Below are positions 52,722-61,318 of a stretch of 64,000 nt of DNA, in pieces; positions within the stretch are counted from its first letter, which is position 1; each line of letters begins with the position of its first letter. The notes beneath the pieces are model-generated. The model had not been told where the DNA came from and made no database searches. It saw nothing but the letters and a program-made list of their open reading frames with translations. This DNA is from an uncultured Cyclobacteriaceae bacterium (lineage in GTDB: Bacteria; Bacteroidota; Bacteroidia; Cytophagales; Cyclobacteriaceae): NCBI GenBank assembly GCA_937146645.1, contig CAKZRQ010000037.1, forward strand, positions 248,001 through 312,000, in the 5' to 3' direction. The position numbers and the translations under genes are program-made.

Positions 52722-53713
52722 TTCTTTTTGATTTCAATTAACACCCAATCCACCATGTGAAAGCGAGAGACATTAGCACAGCATAGGTCAGTTTCGAACT
52801 CAAAATCGAATCGGTTTTCACCTGATTTCAATAAACTTTGGGCCATTTCCCGTACCTCAGGGCTTTTGCTGTTATAAAGATTGTAATCAGAAATTCGAAA
52901 ATTATCTGATTTTATGGTTTCGGTATAAACATGATTTTTCAAAGGAGGAAAACCTAGCTCGTTGATGGCCACTGGAGAACCCCAAACGATATCTCCCTTC
53001 CCTGTTACAACCAAATAGTCTCCATTTTCTGAATTCAAGTATTCTTCGAGCACCTCAGACAACTTAAAATCAATGCCAACAACCAATTTCAATTCATCTT
53101 TTACATAGACTGGAGAAACTAAAGAAACTATCCATCCTAATCCTGCTGGATCAATATAAGCTTCCGGGAGCCATTTAGCCACCCGCTCAGGGTTATTGGT
53201 TTCATCTGCTCCATAATAGAAATTAAATGAGGTAAGATCTAAATCCGGTTCCAACAGATTTACGGCATCATAAGCAGGATAAAGACGGGAAATCTGAGTT
53301 GATGAATTTGTGTAAATCTGAGCGATCAAAGGATATGCGAAACTTATGCTTCTGAAAACCGAATCTAAAGGATTTGTGATCCGAATCTCATCAAAAACCA
53401 GTTCTTGATCTTCCTGTAAAGTAGATACAAAAATGGTGCTTTTATCGGAGGGATCACCTGGTCGATTATCTGACACCCCATCCACGATATTATAACCAAG
53501 TGGAGCAGAAAAATTAACGGTATCTTGATTTATAAATAAGCCAGCTGCAAAATCAGAAACGAAGAGTATTTCTTCCATTACTATCCTACCATCGGCTTCC
53601 AGACTTTCTATAATCTCATCCAGATGAGAAGTGTCTACTGCTGCGTCCTGGTTATTTTTTGTTTCACAACCGAAAATACCAAGAAAAAAAAAGACCCATA
53701 AGCTTTTCCTCAT
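52718..53713 (-). CDS. Cache-domain lipoprotein upstream of the hybrid kinase
   Basis: 331 residues. Lipoprotein signal ending 'FFFLGIFGC' (Cys16), a predicted helix, then a PDC/dCache-like double sensor fold; the segment 'WIVSLVSPVYVKDELKLVVG' followed by 'IDFKLSEVLEEYL' is the pattern of dCache domains in receptors and kinases, here without any transmembrane or signalling part. The 4-base overlap with the kinase suggests that this protein binds a ligand in the periplasm and presents it to the kinase (inference). The start codon lies in the stem of a terminator-like hairpin (53693-53718). Confidence 0.75.
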   Translation of the reverse strand: MRKSLWVFFFLGIFGCETKNNQDAAVDTSHLDEIIESLEADGRIVMEEILFVSDFAAGLFINQDTVNFSAPLGYNIVDGVSDNRPGDPSDKSTIFVSTLQEDQELVFDEIRITNPLDSVFRSISFAYPLIAQIYTNSSTQISRLYPAYDAVNLLEPDLDLTSFNFYYGADETNNPERVAKWLPEAYIDPAGLGWIVSLVSPVYVKDELKLVVGIDFKLSEVLEEYLNSENGDYLVVTGKGDIVWGSPVAINELGFPPLKNHVYTETIKSDNFRISDYNLYNSKSPEVREMAQSLLKSGENRFDFEFETDLCCANVSRFHMVDWVLIEIKKN

Positions 53714-53718
53714 GGGTC
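53684..53718 (-). terminator. Terminator-like hairpin containing the start codon of the Cache lipoprotein gene
   Basis: On the minus strand GACCCATGAG pairs with CTTATGGGTC over 10 bp (one G-U) around a GAAAAG loop, directly followed by nine T. The ATG start of the downstream gene is in the 5' arm, and the T-run encodes Phe-Phe-Phe of its signal peptide. It can terminate the icmF/osmC transcript and may also attenuate or mask translation of the sensor operon. Confidence 0.7.
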
Positions 53719-53736
53719 CAAATTAAGTCTTTTCGC

Positions 53737-53976
53737 TTAAAGCTTCATTAGCTCCTCTCTAAAAGAGGTTCCCATTTCATGAAATCGAGACTTCACTTTT
53801 TCAAAAAATTCTCCCTTCCAGAATACTTCCAGTTCGGCTTGATCTAAAACATCCATCTCTGGAACCTTAAAGGTTTGTTCCATTGGGCCAAGTTCATACT
53901 TGATGATGTACTTATTGTTCCAGGAAAAAAGGCTTATTCGAATCTCTTCCTGTAACCATTCCCGTATTACCCTCAT
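53737..53976 (-). CDS. Small conserved-looking protein of unknown function
   Basis: 79 residues starting MRVIREWLQEEIRISLFSWN; it continues with 'KYIIKYELGPMEQTFKVPEM' and ends in a helix 'FREELMKL'. No family recognised. The ATG at 53976 forms an ATGA overlap with the osmC stop, the usual sign of a coupled gene, so it is preferred to an upstream start that would run 63 bases into osmC. The composition is that of a small soluble alpha/beta protein. Confidence 0.7.
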   Translation of the reverse strand: MRVIREWLQEEIRISLFSWNNKYIIKYELGPMEQTFKVPEMDVLDQAELEVFWKGEFFEKVKSRFHEMGTSFREELMKL

Positions 53977-54389
53977 GCTGGTCTCTGGACTTCTGAAGTA
54001 TAGGTAATTTTGGATTTTAATGAGGAGGCTACAGAGCAATATTTATCAACCGCAAGAGCTACGACCTTTTGAAATTCCTCATCTTTTGCATCGGGAGAGA
54101 TCAATACAAAACGCATACTGATATCGGTGAAATACTCTGGAACACCGTCATTTCTGGTACCCTCAACTTCTACAAAATAATCAGTAACTGTCTTTCTCTT
54201 CTTCTTCATCATCAGGACCGCATCTACAGATGCACAGCCACCCAAGGCTGAAAGAAGTAAGTCCATAGGCGATTGGGCTTCCTTCTTGTCCAAATCGTAC
54301 ATATCAATCTGAACTGTATTTCCCTGTGCGTTTACCGCTTCGTACTCATAATCGGCCTTCATTGTGACCTTTACATTCTTTTTCGCCAT
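53973..54389 (-). CDS. OsmC-family protein
   Basis: 138 residues. The two redox cysteines are present: 'LLSALGGCASVDAVLMM' (about residue 52) and 'VDKYCSVASSL' (about residue 118), and 'SPMDLLLSALGGC' is the family signature. Members are thiol-dependent organic hydroperoxide reductases or relatives. It starts 12 bases after icmF, in the same operon. Confidence 0.9.
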   Translation of the reverse strand: MAKKNVKVTMKADYEYEAVNAQGNTVQIDMYDLDKKEAQSPMDLLLSALGGCASVDAVLMMKKKRKTVTDYFVEVEGTRNDGVPEYFTDISMRFVLISPDAKDEEFQKVVALAVDKYCSVASSLKSKITYTSEVQRPA

Positions 54390-54401
54390 GGTATTTCTGA
54401 A

Positions 54402-57400
54402 TTACATATTTCTTCTATACTGCCCACCAACTTCATAAAGGGCATTGGTGATTTCACCAAGAGAACAATACTTTGAGGCCTCCATGAGTTCCGAAAAGAT
54501 GTTTTTATTTTGAACTGCCGCTACTTTTAAGTTAGCAAGTAGCTCCTCTGCCGTCTCTCTTTGATTGCTGTGCAAATTCTCCAAAGTTCGGATTTGATCC
54601 TCTTTCTCGGATTCATTTGCCCGAATCACTTCGCCGGGAGTCACAGTTGGTGAACCTTCGGAAGAAAGGAAAGTATTAACTCCTATAATTGGATATTCTC
54701 CGGTATGCTTCAGCATTTCATAGTGAAGACTCTCTTCCTGAATTTTACCCCGCTGATACATGGTTTCCATTGCCCCAAGAACTCCACCTCTTTCAGTTAT
54801 TCGATCAAACTCCAAATAAACTGCTTCCTCAACCAAGTCAGTCAGCTCTTCAATGATAAAACCACCTTGAAGGGGATTTTCATTCTTGGCTAAACCGAGC
54901 TCTTTATTGATGATAAGCTGTATAGCCATTGCCCGACGAACCGAAGCTTCCGTAGGTGTTGTGATCGCTTCGTCATACGCATTGGTATGAAGAGAATTAC
55001 AATTATCATAAATAGCATACAGTGCCTGGAGCGTGGTTCTAATGTCATTAAAATCAATCTCTTGCGCATGAAGTGACCTTCCGGAAGTCTGAATGTGATA
55101 CTTAAGCATTTGTGAGCGCTCATTTGCTCCATACTTTAGTTTCATTGCTTTCGCCCAAATTCTTCTAGCCACACGCCCGATGACCGCGTACTCAGGATCA
55201 ATTCCATTGGAAAAGAAGAATGATAAGTTAGGAGCAAACTTATTGATATCCATCCCGCGACTCACATAGTATTCCACATAAGTGAATCCATTAGAAAGGG
55301 TAAGTGCCAATTGGGTGATTGGGTTCGCCCCTGCTTCAGCAATGTGATAACCGGATATAGAAACGGAATAGAAATTTCTCACCAGATTTTGGATGAAATA
55401 TTCCTGAACATCCCCCATCAACCGCAATGAGAATTCAGTTGAGAAAATACAAGTATTCTGGGCCTGATCTTCTTTTAGAATGTCTGCTTGAACGGTACCT
55501 CTAACCTTAGCTATGGTATCAGCTTTTATCTGGAGATAAACATCTTTTGGTAAAACCTGATCACCGGTCACTCCAAGAAGCATTAAACCTAAGCCATCAT
55601 TTCCTTCAGGTATTTCCGCGTTATATGTGGGTCTTTTCTTGCCCTTGTAAATTTTAGCAATCTTCTCTTCTACTTCCTTTTCAAGACCATTTTCCTTGAT
55701 ATAAACCTCGCACTGCTGATCAATGGCGGTATTCATGAAAAATGCCGTCATGGTAGCCGCAGGACCATTAATCGTCATGGATACTGAGGTCTTTGGATCA
55801 ACCAAATTGAAGCCTGAGTAAAGTTTCTTTGCATCATCCAGACAGCAGACATTCACCCCAGAATTACCGATTTTCCCATAGATATCTGGACGATAATCAG
55901 GGTCCTCACCATAGAGGGTCACAGAATCGAAAGCCGTTGAAAGCCTTTTTGCAGGCATGTCTTGTGACACATAGTGAAAACGCTTATTCGTTCTCTCAGG
56001 GCCACCTTCACCGGCAAACATCCTGGTAGGATCCTCTCCTTCCCTCTTGAATGGAAAGACACCTGCTGTGAAAGGAAACTTACCTGGAACATTTTCTTTC
56101 AATCCCCACTTCAACAAATCACCCCATGCCTCATATTTTGGAAGGGATACTTTTGGAATTCTTGATTCTGAAAGCGACGTGTGATAGGTCTGCACTTTGA
56201 TTTCCTTGTCTCTGACTTTAAAGACATAGTAATCGTCCGAATATCTCTTTGCTTCAGCCTGCCAATTTTCTAACCAAAGCTTATTTTTTGGATCAAAATC
56301 CAATTCAACTTTAGCATAAACTTCCTCTAGCTCTTTGATCAATCGATCCTTATCCTCAAGATTTCCCTCGGAAATGGTCTCAATGGATTTTCGGATGCTG
56401 AAAAGCTTTTGTGCAATTTCTTTCTGCTCATCTACCCATCGATCATAATTTCGATTGATTTCAGTGATCTCAGAGAGGTAGCGGGTTCTTGCCGGAGGAA
56501 TTATGTAAATCTTTTCTGATTGACCTCCGGTCAAAGCAAAATTACTTTCCCATCCTTCATGATCTTTTGCTACCTCTTGAATTAAGGCCCTGTAAAGCTC
56601 ATTCATTCCAGGATCGTTGAATTGGGAAGCTATGGTACCAAAAACAGGGATTTCTTCATCCTTGGTGTCCCAAAGGTTATGATTGCGCTTGTATTGCTTT
56701 GTTACATCTCGAATAGCATCCAGAGCTCCCCTTTTATCAAACTTGTTCAGCGCGATAACGTCGGCAAAATCAAGCATATCAATCTTCTCCAATTGGGATG
56801 CTGCACCGTATTCCGGAGTCATCACATATAGTGATAGATCCGAATGTTCGATTATTTCCGTATCAGACTGACCGATCCCTGAAGTTTCAAGAATCACCAA
56901 ATCAAATCCTGCAGCTTTGACCGTATCAACGGCATCCTGCACATATCGTGACAAAGCCAAATTAGACTGTCTAGTGGCTAAAGACCGCATAAATACTCTA
57001 GGATGGTTAATGGCATTCATCCGAATTCTGTCTCCGAGTAAGGCACCCCCTGTTTTTCTTTTGGAGGGATCGACAGAAATAATAGCCAAAGTTTTGTCCT
57101 CAAAATCAATCAGGAATCGTCTAACCAATTCATCCACCAAGGAGGACTTACCAGCCCCTCCAGTTCCTGTTATTCCTAAAACAGGAATAGTCGATTCTTT
57201 GCTTTGCTTTCGAACTGAATCAAGGAGATTCTGAGCATTTTCCGGAAAATTCTCAAAAGAAGATATGGCTCTTCCTATGTAGCCCTTATTCTCTCTATCC
57301 AATGAAAAGCCTTCAGGAAGTTCATTTCCAATTGGAAAATCGCATTTTTCGACCAGATCATTGATCATGCCCTGGAGACCAAGCTCACGGCCATCGTCAG

Positions 57401-57773
57401 GAGCATAAATTCTATCGATGCCATAATCTTGAAGTTCTTTAATCTCTTCAGGCAGGATCGTTCCTCCACCTCCTCCAAAAATCTTGATATGACCCGCCCC
57501 CTTTTCACGAAGGAGATCATACATGTATTTAAAAAACTCTACATGCCCGCCTTGATACGAGGTAATGGCTATAGCCTGCACATCCTCCTGGATAGCACAA
57601 TTGACTATTTCCTGAACGGATCGATTATGCCCCAAATGGATCACCTCACAGCCCGTAGACTGTATGATCCTCCTCATGATATTTATGGCTGCATCGTGTC
57701 CATCGAAGAGCGAAGCCGCCGTAACTATTCGGATGTGATTTTTGGGAGAGTAAGTTTTGACTTGATTTGTCAT
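54402..57773 (-). CDS. icmF: IcmF-type fused acyl-CoA mutase (isobutyryl-CoA mutase with G-protein chaperone)
   Basis: 1123 residues, three parts in one chain: N-terminal B12-binding domain with '[10 protein letters not shown]' (cobalt-ligating His26), a MeaB-like GTPase with P-loop '[13 protein letters not shown]' near residue 205, and the mutase barrel from about residue 520. At the positions that in methylmalonyl-CoA mutase hold substrate-binding Tyr89 and Arg207, this protein has Phe586 ('RMFAGEGG') and Gln772 ('AQNTCIF'), the combination of isobutyryl-CoA mutases. It therefore should interconvert isobutyryl-CoA and n-butyryl-CoA rather than make succinyl-CoA. First gene of an operon with osmC and a small unknown gene. 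Confidence 0.93.
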   Translation of the reverse strand: MTNQVKTYSPKNHIRIVTAASLFDGHDAAINIMRRIIQSTGCEVIHLGHNRSVQEIVNCAIQEDVQAIAITSYQGGHVEFFKYMYDLLREKGAGHIKIFGGGGGTILPEEIKELQDYGIDRIYAPDDGRELGLQGMINDLVEKCDFPIGNELPEGFSLDRENKGYIGRAISSFENFPENAQNLLDSVRKQSKESTIPVLGITGTGGAGKSSLVDELVRRFLIDFEDKTLAIISVDPSKRKTGGALLGDRIRMNAINHPRVFMRSLATRQSNLALSRYVQDAVDTVKAAGFDLVILETSGIGQSDTEIIEHSDLSLYVMTPEYGAASQLEKIDMLDFADVIALNKFDKRGALDAIRDVTKQYKRNHNLWDTKDEEIPVFGTIASQFNDPGMNELYRALIQEVAKDHEGWESNFALTGGQSEKIYIIPPARTRYLSEITEINRNYDRWVDEQKEIAQKLFSIRKSIETISEGNLEDKDRLIKELEEVYAKVELDFDPKNKLWLENWQAEAKRYSDDYYVFKVRDKEIKVQTYHTSLSESRIPKVSLPKYEAWGDLLKWGLKENVPGKFPFTAGVFPFKREGEDPTRMFAGEGGPERTNKRFHYVSQDMPAKRLSTAFDSVTLYGEDPDYRPDIYGKIGNSGVNVCCLDDAKKLYSGFNLVDPKTSVSMTINGPAATMTAFFMNTAIDQQCEVYIKENGLEKEVEEKIAKIYKGKKRPTYNAEIPEGNDGLGLMLLGVTGDQVLPKDVYLQIKADTIAKVRGTVQADILKEDQAQNTCIFSTEFSLRLMGDVQEYFIQNLVRNFYSVSISGYHIAEAGANPITQLALTLSNGFTYVEYYVSRGMDINKFAPNLSFFFSNGIDPEYAVIGRVARRIWAKAMKLKYGANERSQMLKYHIQTSGRSLHAQEIDFNDIRTTLQALYAIYDNCNSLHTNAYDEAITTPTEASVRRAMAIQLIINKELGLAKNENPLQGGFIIEELTDLVEEAVYLEFDRITERGGVLGAMETMYQRGKIQEESLHYEMLKHTGEYPIIGVNTFLSSEGSPTVTPGEVIRANESEKEDQIRTLENLHSNQRETAEELLANLKVAAVQNKNIFSELMEASKYCSLGEITNALYEVGGQYRRNM

Positions 57774-57828
57774 TATTCGGGTTTATAGCTTGGTTCAGTA
57801 AGGAAAAGGTGAACAATATTGATTCTCC

Positions 57829-57849
57829 TTCCTATCGCGAATATAGGAA
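57829..57849. promoter_or_regulatory. Inverted repeat between icmF and the sugar symporter
   Basis: TTCCTAT-N7-ATAGGAA, perfect 7-bp arms, 56 bases upstream of icmF within the 289-base divergent region. No TAnnTTTG promoter could be recognised for either gene. The rest of the gap holds nothing I can name. Confidence 0.35.
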
Positions 57850-58062
57850 ATTTTGTGCAGGTCAGCAGATGAAATTTTACCTGAAACCAAATAATCTTCT
57901 GCATTGTAAAGATTCAATTAATTGGATGGGCTTGCTAAAAAATTATCGCTTTCCAGAGTATAAACTTCCTATTTAACAATCCGATAAGGTATTTACACTT
58001 GTCTTATTTTGAAATCGAAGGCTTCTGGTTAGATTCGTGATTCTCCACCAACCCAAAAAAAC

Positions 58063-59397
58063 ATGAAGATAGGTAAGTATGCCTTTTTTGTATCCATCAC
58101 TGCCGCCTTGGGTGGCTTTCTTTTCGGTTTCGACACTGCCGTAATTTCAGGTGCCGAAAGACAGATTCAGGATGTTTGGCAGCTTAGTGACTGGATGCAT
58201 GGCCTGGCAATCGCCTCAGCGCTTTATGGAACAGTAATAGGAGCTCTTTTTGGAGGTGTTCCTGCGGACAAATTCGGCAGAAAGAAAAGCCTTCTTTGGA
58301 TTGGTCTGTTGTATTTCATTTCAGCCTTTGGGTCGGCAACAGCCTGGGATGTCACCTCATTTACTTTGTTTAGGTTTATCGGTGGACTTGGAGTTGGTGC
58401 TTCGTCCGTAGTGGCCCCGATGTATATTTCTGAGATCGCACCGGCGAAGAACAGAGGATTTCTCGTTGCTCTTTATCAATTCAACATCGTATTCGGGATT
58501 GTAATTGCATACGTCTCAAATTACCTGATTGGAACTGCGGATATTGCTAGCGAATGGCGTTGGATGCTTGGAGTCGAAGCCATACCAGCCTTGATTTACT
58601 CGATCATGATTTTCCGTATTCCTGAAAGTCCAAGATGGATCTTGGCGAAGCTGGGAGATGAGGTAAAAGCAAGGTCAATTCTAGCTAAAACTGATCCGGA
58701 TGGGGTTGATGAAGCAATTGCCCTAGCAATCGAGGAGGAAGAAAAACTACATCAAAAAGGAAGTTTTGCAGCCATATTCACCAAGGCTTTCTTCCCCACT
58801 ACCCTATTAGCGATCATGTTCGCTTTTTTCAATCAGATGTCAGGTATCAATGCCATCATTTATTTTGCCCCAAGGGTATTCGAAATGGCAGGAATCTCCA
58901 CTGAAAATGCACTTATCTCCACCATTGGGATAGGTTTAGTCAATCTGGGAGGTACTTTCTTAGGTCTTTACTTAATCGATCGAATCGGCAGAAAAAAGCT
59001 CATGTATATAGGCTCAGTAGGATACATTATCTCGCTTTGCCTCATGGCTTATAATTTCCTGGGTCCAGGTATTTCATCTTCCTGGCTTCCCTTTTTCGTG
59101 TTCGGATTCATCACGTCACATGCCATCGGACAGGGTTCAGTGATTTGGGTGTTTATCTCAGAAATGTTCCCAAATGACCTTAGAGCTTATGGGCAATCCA
59201 TAGGGTCCTTTACCCATTGGATATTGGCCGCAGTTATCGCTAACGTCTTTCCATTCTTTGCCAATGAATTCGGACCGGGGTACATTTTCTTATTCTTTGC
59301 AGCCATGATGGTTTGGCAGCTACTTTGGGTACGATTCAAAATGCCTGAAACAAAAGGCAAATCCCTGGAAGAAATCCACCAGAACATTCACAACTAG
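58063..59397 (+). CDS. MFS sugar/proton symporter (XylE/AraE-like)
   Basis: 444 residues, twelve transmembrane segments, sugar porter family: 'GGFLFGFDTAVISGAERQI' in the first helix, 'VPADKFGRKKSLLWIG', 'FRIPESPRWILAKLG', 'FNQMSGINAIIYFAPRVFE', 'IDRIGRKKLMYIG' and 'RFKMPETKGKSLEEIH'. The GLUT-type QxSGxN motif is seen in 'QMSGIN'. It imports a monosaccharide with protons; the kinase starting one base after its stop suggests fructose or a similar hexose. Confidence 0.9.
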   Translation: MKIGKYAFFVSITAALGGFLFGFDTAVISGAERQIQDVWQLSDWMHGLAIASALYGTVIGALFGGVPADKFGRKKSLLWIGLLYFISAFGSATAWDVTSFTLFRFIGGLGVGASSVVAPMYISEIAPAKNRGFLVALYQFNIVFGIVIAYVSNYLIGTADIASEWRWMLGVEAIPALIYSIMIFRIPESPRWILAKLGDEVKARSILAKTDPDGVDEAIALAIEEEEKLHQKGSFAAIFTKAFFPTTLLAIMFAFFNQMSGINAIIYFAPRVFEMAGISTENALISTIGIGLVNLGGTFLGLYLIDRIGRKKLMYIGSVGYIISLCLMAYNFLGPGISSSWLPFFVFGFITSHAIGQGSVIWVFISEMFPNDLRAYGQSIGSFTHWILAAVIANVFPFFANEFGPGYIFLFFAAMMVWQLLWVRFKMPETKGKSLEEIHQNIHN

Positions 59398-59398
59398 G

Positions 59399-60286
59399 AT
59401 GAAGAAGCGAGTCGTTTTATTCGGAGAGATGCTCTGGGATTGTTTGACAACAGGTTCCATTCCAGGTGGTGCTCCCATGAATGTGGCACTGAATCTTCAT
59501 CAGCTGGGCTACCATTCACAGCTTATCTCAGCGGTAGGCGAAGATAAATTAGGAGAGGACCTCCTTGAGTTCTTAGCCTCTTTCGGCAAGGACATCAGCC
59601 TAATTCAAAGAAAAAATGAGGTTGATACCTCTAGAGTGCTGATTGATGATAGTGATTTGGAAAACATCAAATACGATATTCTCGAAAATGTAGGCTGGGA
59701 TACCATCGAATTATCGGATGAAGCTTTGGGGGCGGTGAAAGAATCGGACGCCTTCGTATTTGGGTCACTTGGCGTGAGAAGTTCTAAAAGTTTTGAAACC
59801 TTGACTGCACTTTTGGCAGAGGCCAAATTCAAAATTTTCGACGCAAATTTACGTCCTCCCTACGTTGATTTTTCTAAGATTGAATCCCTCCTAAGACAAA
59901 CAGATCTTTTAAAAATCAATGAGGATGAGCTAATCGAATTTGCAAATCACTTTGACATCAGCCATGAAATTCCTTCCTTTTGCGAGCATATTTCAAAGCA
60001 GTTCGCAATCGAGAAAATATGTATCACCCTTGGTTCAAAAGGAGCTTTGATCTATGATCAAGGTAAAATATCACAAAACTCTGGTTATCAGATAAAAGTA
60101 AATGATACCATAGGAGCAGGAGATGCCTTTTTAAGTGGATTCATTTTCAAAATACTTGATGGAACCGAGATCGAAAAGGCTCTTGATTTTGGATGTAAGC
60201 TGGGTGCTTTTGTAGCAACCCAGAAAGGAGGAACTCCTAAGTACTCTCTTGACACAATTAAAAGCTTTGACCCAAAGTCAAATTAA
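59399..60286 (+). CDS. PfkB-family carbohydrate kinase (fructokinase-like)
   Basis: 295 residues, ribokinase fold: N-terminal 'VVLFGEMLWDCL' and 'SIPGGAPMNVALNLHQLGYH', and the C-terminal catalytic 'NDTIGAGDAFLSGF' with the base Asp. It phosphorylates a sugar, probably the one brought in by the upstream symporter. No signal peptide. Its TAA stop shares the palindrome TTAA with the stop of the convergent HIT gene. Confidence 0.88.
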   Translation: MKKRVVLFGEMLWDCLTTGSIPGGAPMNVALNLHQLGYHSQLISAVGEDKLGEDLLEFLASFGKDISLIQRKNEVDTSRVLIDDSDLENIKYDILENVGWDTIELSDEALGAVKESDAFVFGSLGVRSSKSFETLTALLAEAKFKIFDANLRPPYVDFSKIESLLRQTDLLKINEDELIEFANHFDISHEIPSFCEHISKQFAIEKICITLGSKGALIYDQGKISQNSGYQIKVNDTIGAGDAFLSGFIFKILDGTEIEKALDFGCKLGAFVATQKGGTPKYSLDTIKSFDPKSN

Positions 60287-60678
60287 GCCATCCCTCCTCG
60301 GATAGTTTCAGCAATGTTCGATAATTCCTCTTGGGTCAATTTCAATTTAGGCCGGGTGAAATTGATGTCATCCATGGAATTTAGCGGTACCAAATGAACA
60401 TGAACATGAGGAACCTCCAAGCCAATTACCGCCACCCCTACTCTGGTGCATTTGATGGTTTTATCGATTGCCTTCGCCACCTTCTGAGAAAATAGGGTAA
60501 GGCCTTGCAGGATATCAGGATCTAGATCAAAAATATAATCTACCTCCACTTTTGGTACGACGAGCACATGGCCCTTAACCAGAGGCATGATATCTAAGAA
60601 TGCGATGTAGTTATCGTCTTCTGCGACGATCTCTGCGGGAATCTCCCGGTTTATGATTTTGGAAAAAATTGACGCCAT
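60283..60678 (-). CDS. HIT-family protein
   Basis: 131 residues. 'SIFSKIINREIPAEIVAEDD' and the histidine triad 'EVPHVHVHLVP' mark a HINT-type nucleotide hydrolase (AMP-lysine, adenosine phosphoramidates or similar). Starts downstream of the greA terminator. Confidence 0.93.
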   Translation of the reverse strand: MASIFSKIINREIPAEIVAEDDNYIAFLDIMPLVKGHVLVVPKVEVDYIFDLDPDILQGLTLFSQKVAKAIDKTIKCTRVGVAVIGLEVPHVHVHLVPLNSMDDINFTRPKLKLTQEELSNIAETIRGGMA

Positions 60679-60680
60679 GG

Positions 60681-60713
60681 TTAAAAATAAAAAATCCCGG
60701 TTGAACCGGGATT
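60681..60713 (-). terminator. Intrinsic terminator after greA
   Basis: On the minus strand AATCCCGGTT / AACCGGGATT form a tight stem followed by TTTTTATTTTT. It ends greA four bases after the stop codon and just before the HIT start. Confidence 0.85.
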
Positions 60714-60716
60714 AGA

Positions 60717-61187
60717 TTAGTAAGTAATTTCTAATACTTCGAATTGGAGTTTGCCGGCCGGGGCATTTATCTCTGCGATTTCACCGACTTTCTTTCCGTT
60801 CAAGCCTTTCCCAAATGGGGAGCCCAATGATATCTTTCCAGCCTTTAAATCAGCTTCTTCTTCAGAAACAAGCGTATAGGCCACTTCCATTCCATTCTTC
60901 ACATTCTTGATTTTCACGGTACTCAAAATACCCGCCTTTGAGGTATCCATTTGAGAATTATCCAGAATTCTTGCATTCCCAACTACCGCCTCAAGCTTGG
61001 CAATCTTAAGCTCCAAATGACCTTGAGCATCCTTCGCTGCATCATATTCAGCATTTTCACTTAAGTCACCTTTGTCCCGAGCTTCCGCAATTTGCTTTGC
61101 TATGTCTTGTCTTCCCTTTCCTTTTAGCTCTGCAAGCTCTTCTTTTAGCTTTCTGAGTCCTTCCTCAGTATAATATTGAACTGCCAT
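60717..61187 (-). CDS. greA: Transcription elongation factor GreA
   Basis: 156 residues: N-terminal coiled-coil finger with the acidic tip ('ARDKGDLSENAEYDAAKDAQ') that enters the RNA polymerase secondary channel, and the C-terminal FKBP-like domain ('EADLKAGKISLGSPFGKGLN', 'VGEIAEINAPAGKLQFEVLE'). Rescues backtracked polymerase. It has a consensus promoter (61273-61302), a leader of about 80 bases with a hairpin, and a terminator. Confidence 0.96.
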   Translation of the reverse strand: MAVQYYTEEGLRKLKEELAELKGKGRQDIAKQIAEARDKGDLSENAEYDAAKDAQGHLELKIAKLEAVVGNARILDNSQMDTSKAGILSTVKIKNVKNGMEVAYTLVSEEEADLKAGKISLGSPFGKGLNGKKVGEIAEINAPAGKLQFEVLEITY

Positions 61188-61210
61188 AACGATAATGTTG
61201 ATTTGGGTAT

Positions 61211-61246
61211 TAAAACAAAGTAACGGCCACTTTTCAGCACCGTTAC
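61211..61246 (-). promoter_or_regulatory. Hairpin and U-rich tract in the greA leader
   Basis: Minus strand: GTAACGG (61246-61240), 13-base loop, CCGTTAC (61226-61220), then TTTGTTTTA. The stem can be extended by G-U pairs at both ends. The shape is that of a weak intrinsic terminator inside the greA 5' UTR. Confidence 0.45.
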
Positions 61247-61272
61247 CGTGATTTTGTTCTTTATTTGATGGT

Positions 61273-61302
61273 CAAAGATACGAAAGCTTTGACATTTAGC
61301 AA
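61273..61302 (-). promoter_or_regulatory. Promoter of greA
   Basis: Minus strand: TTG (61302-61300), 19-base spacer, TATCTTTG (61280-61273), exact consensus and identical in -7 box and spacing to the his promoter. Start expected near 61267. Confidence 0.75.
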
Positions 61303-61318
61303 GTTTCTAACTTAGGTC

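Noticed and set aside
57767..57976. 69-codon plus-strand frame between icmF and the sugar symporter
   Set aside because: No recognisable family or membrane/signal feature, and it begins inside the icmF start; more likely chance in a divergent regulatory gap.
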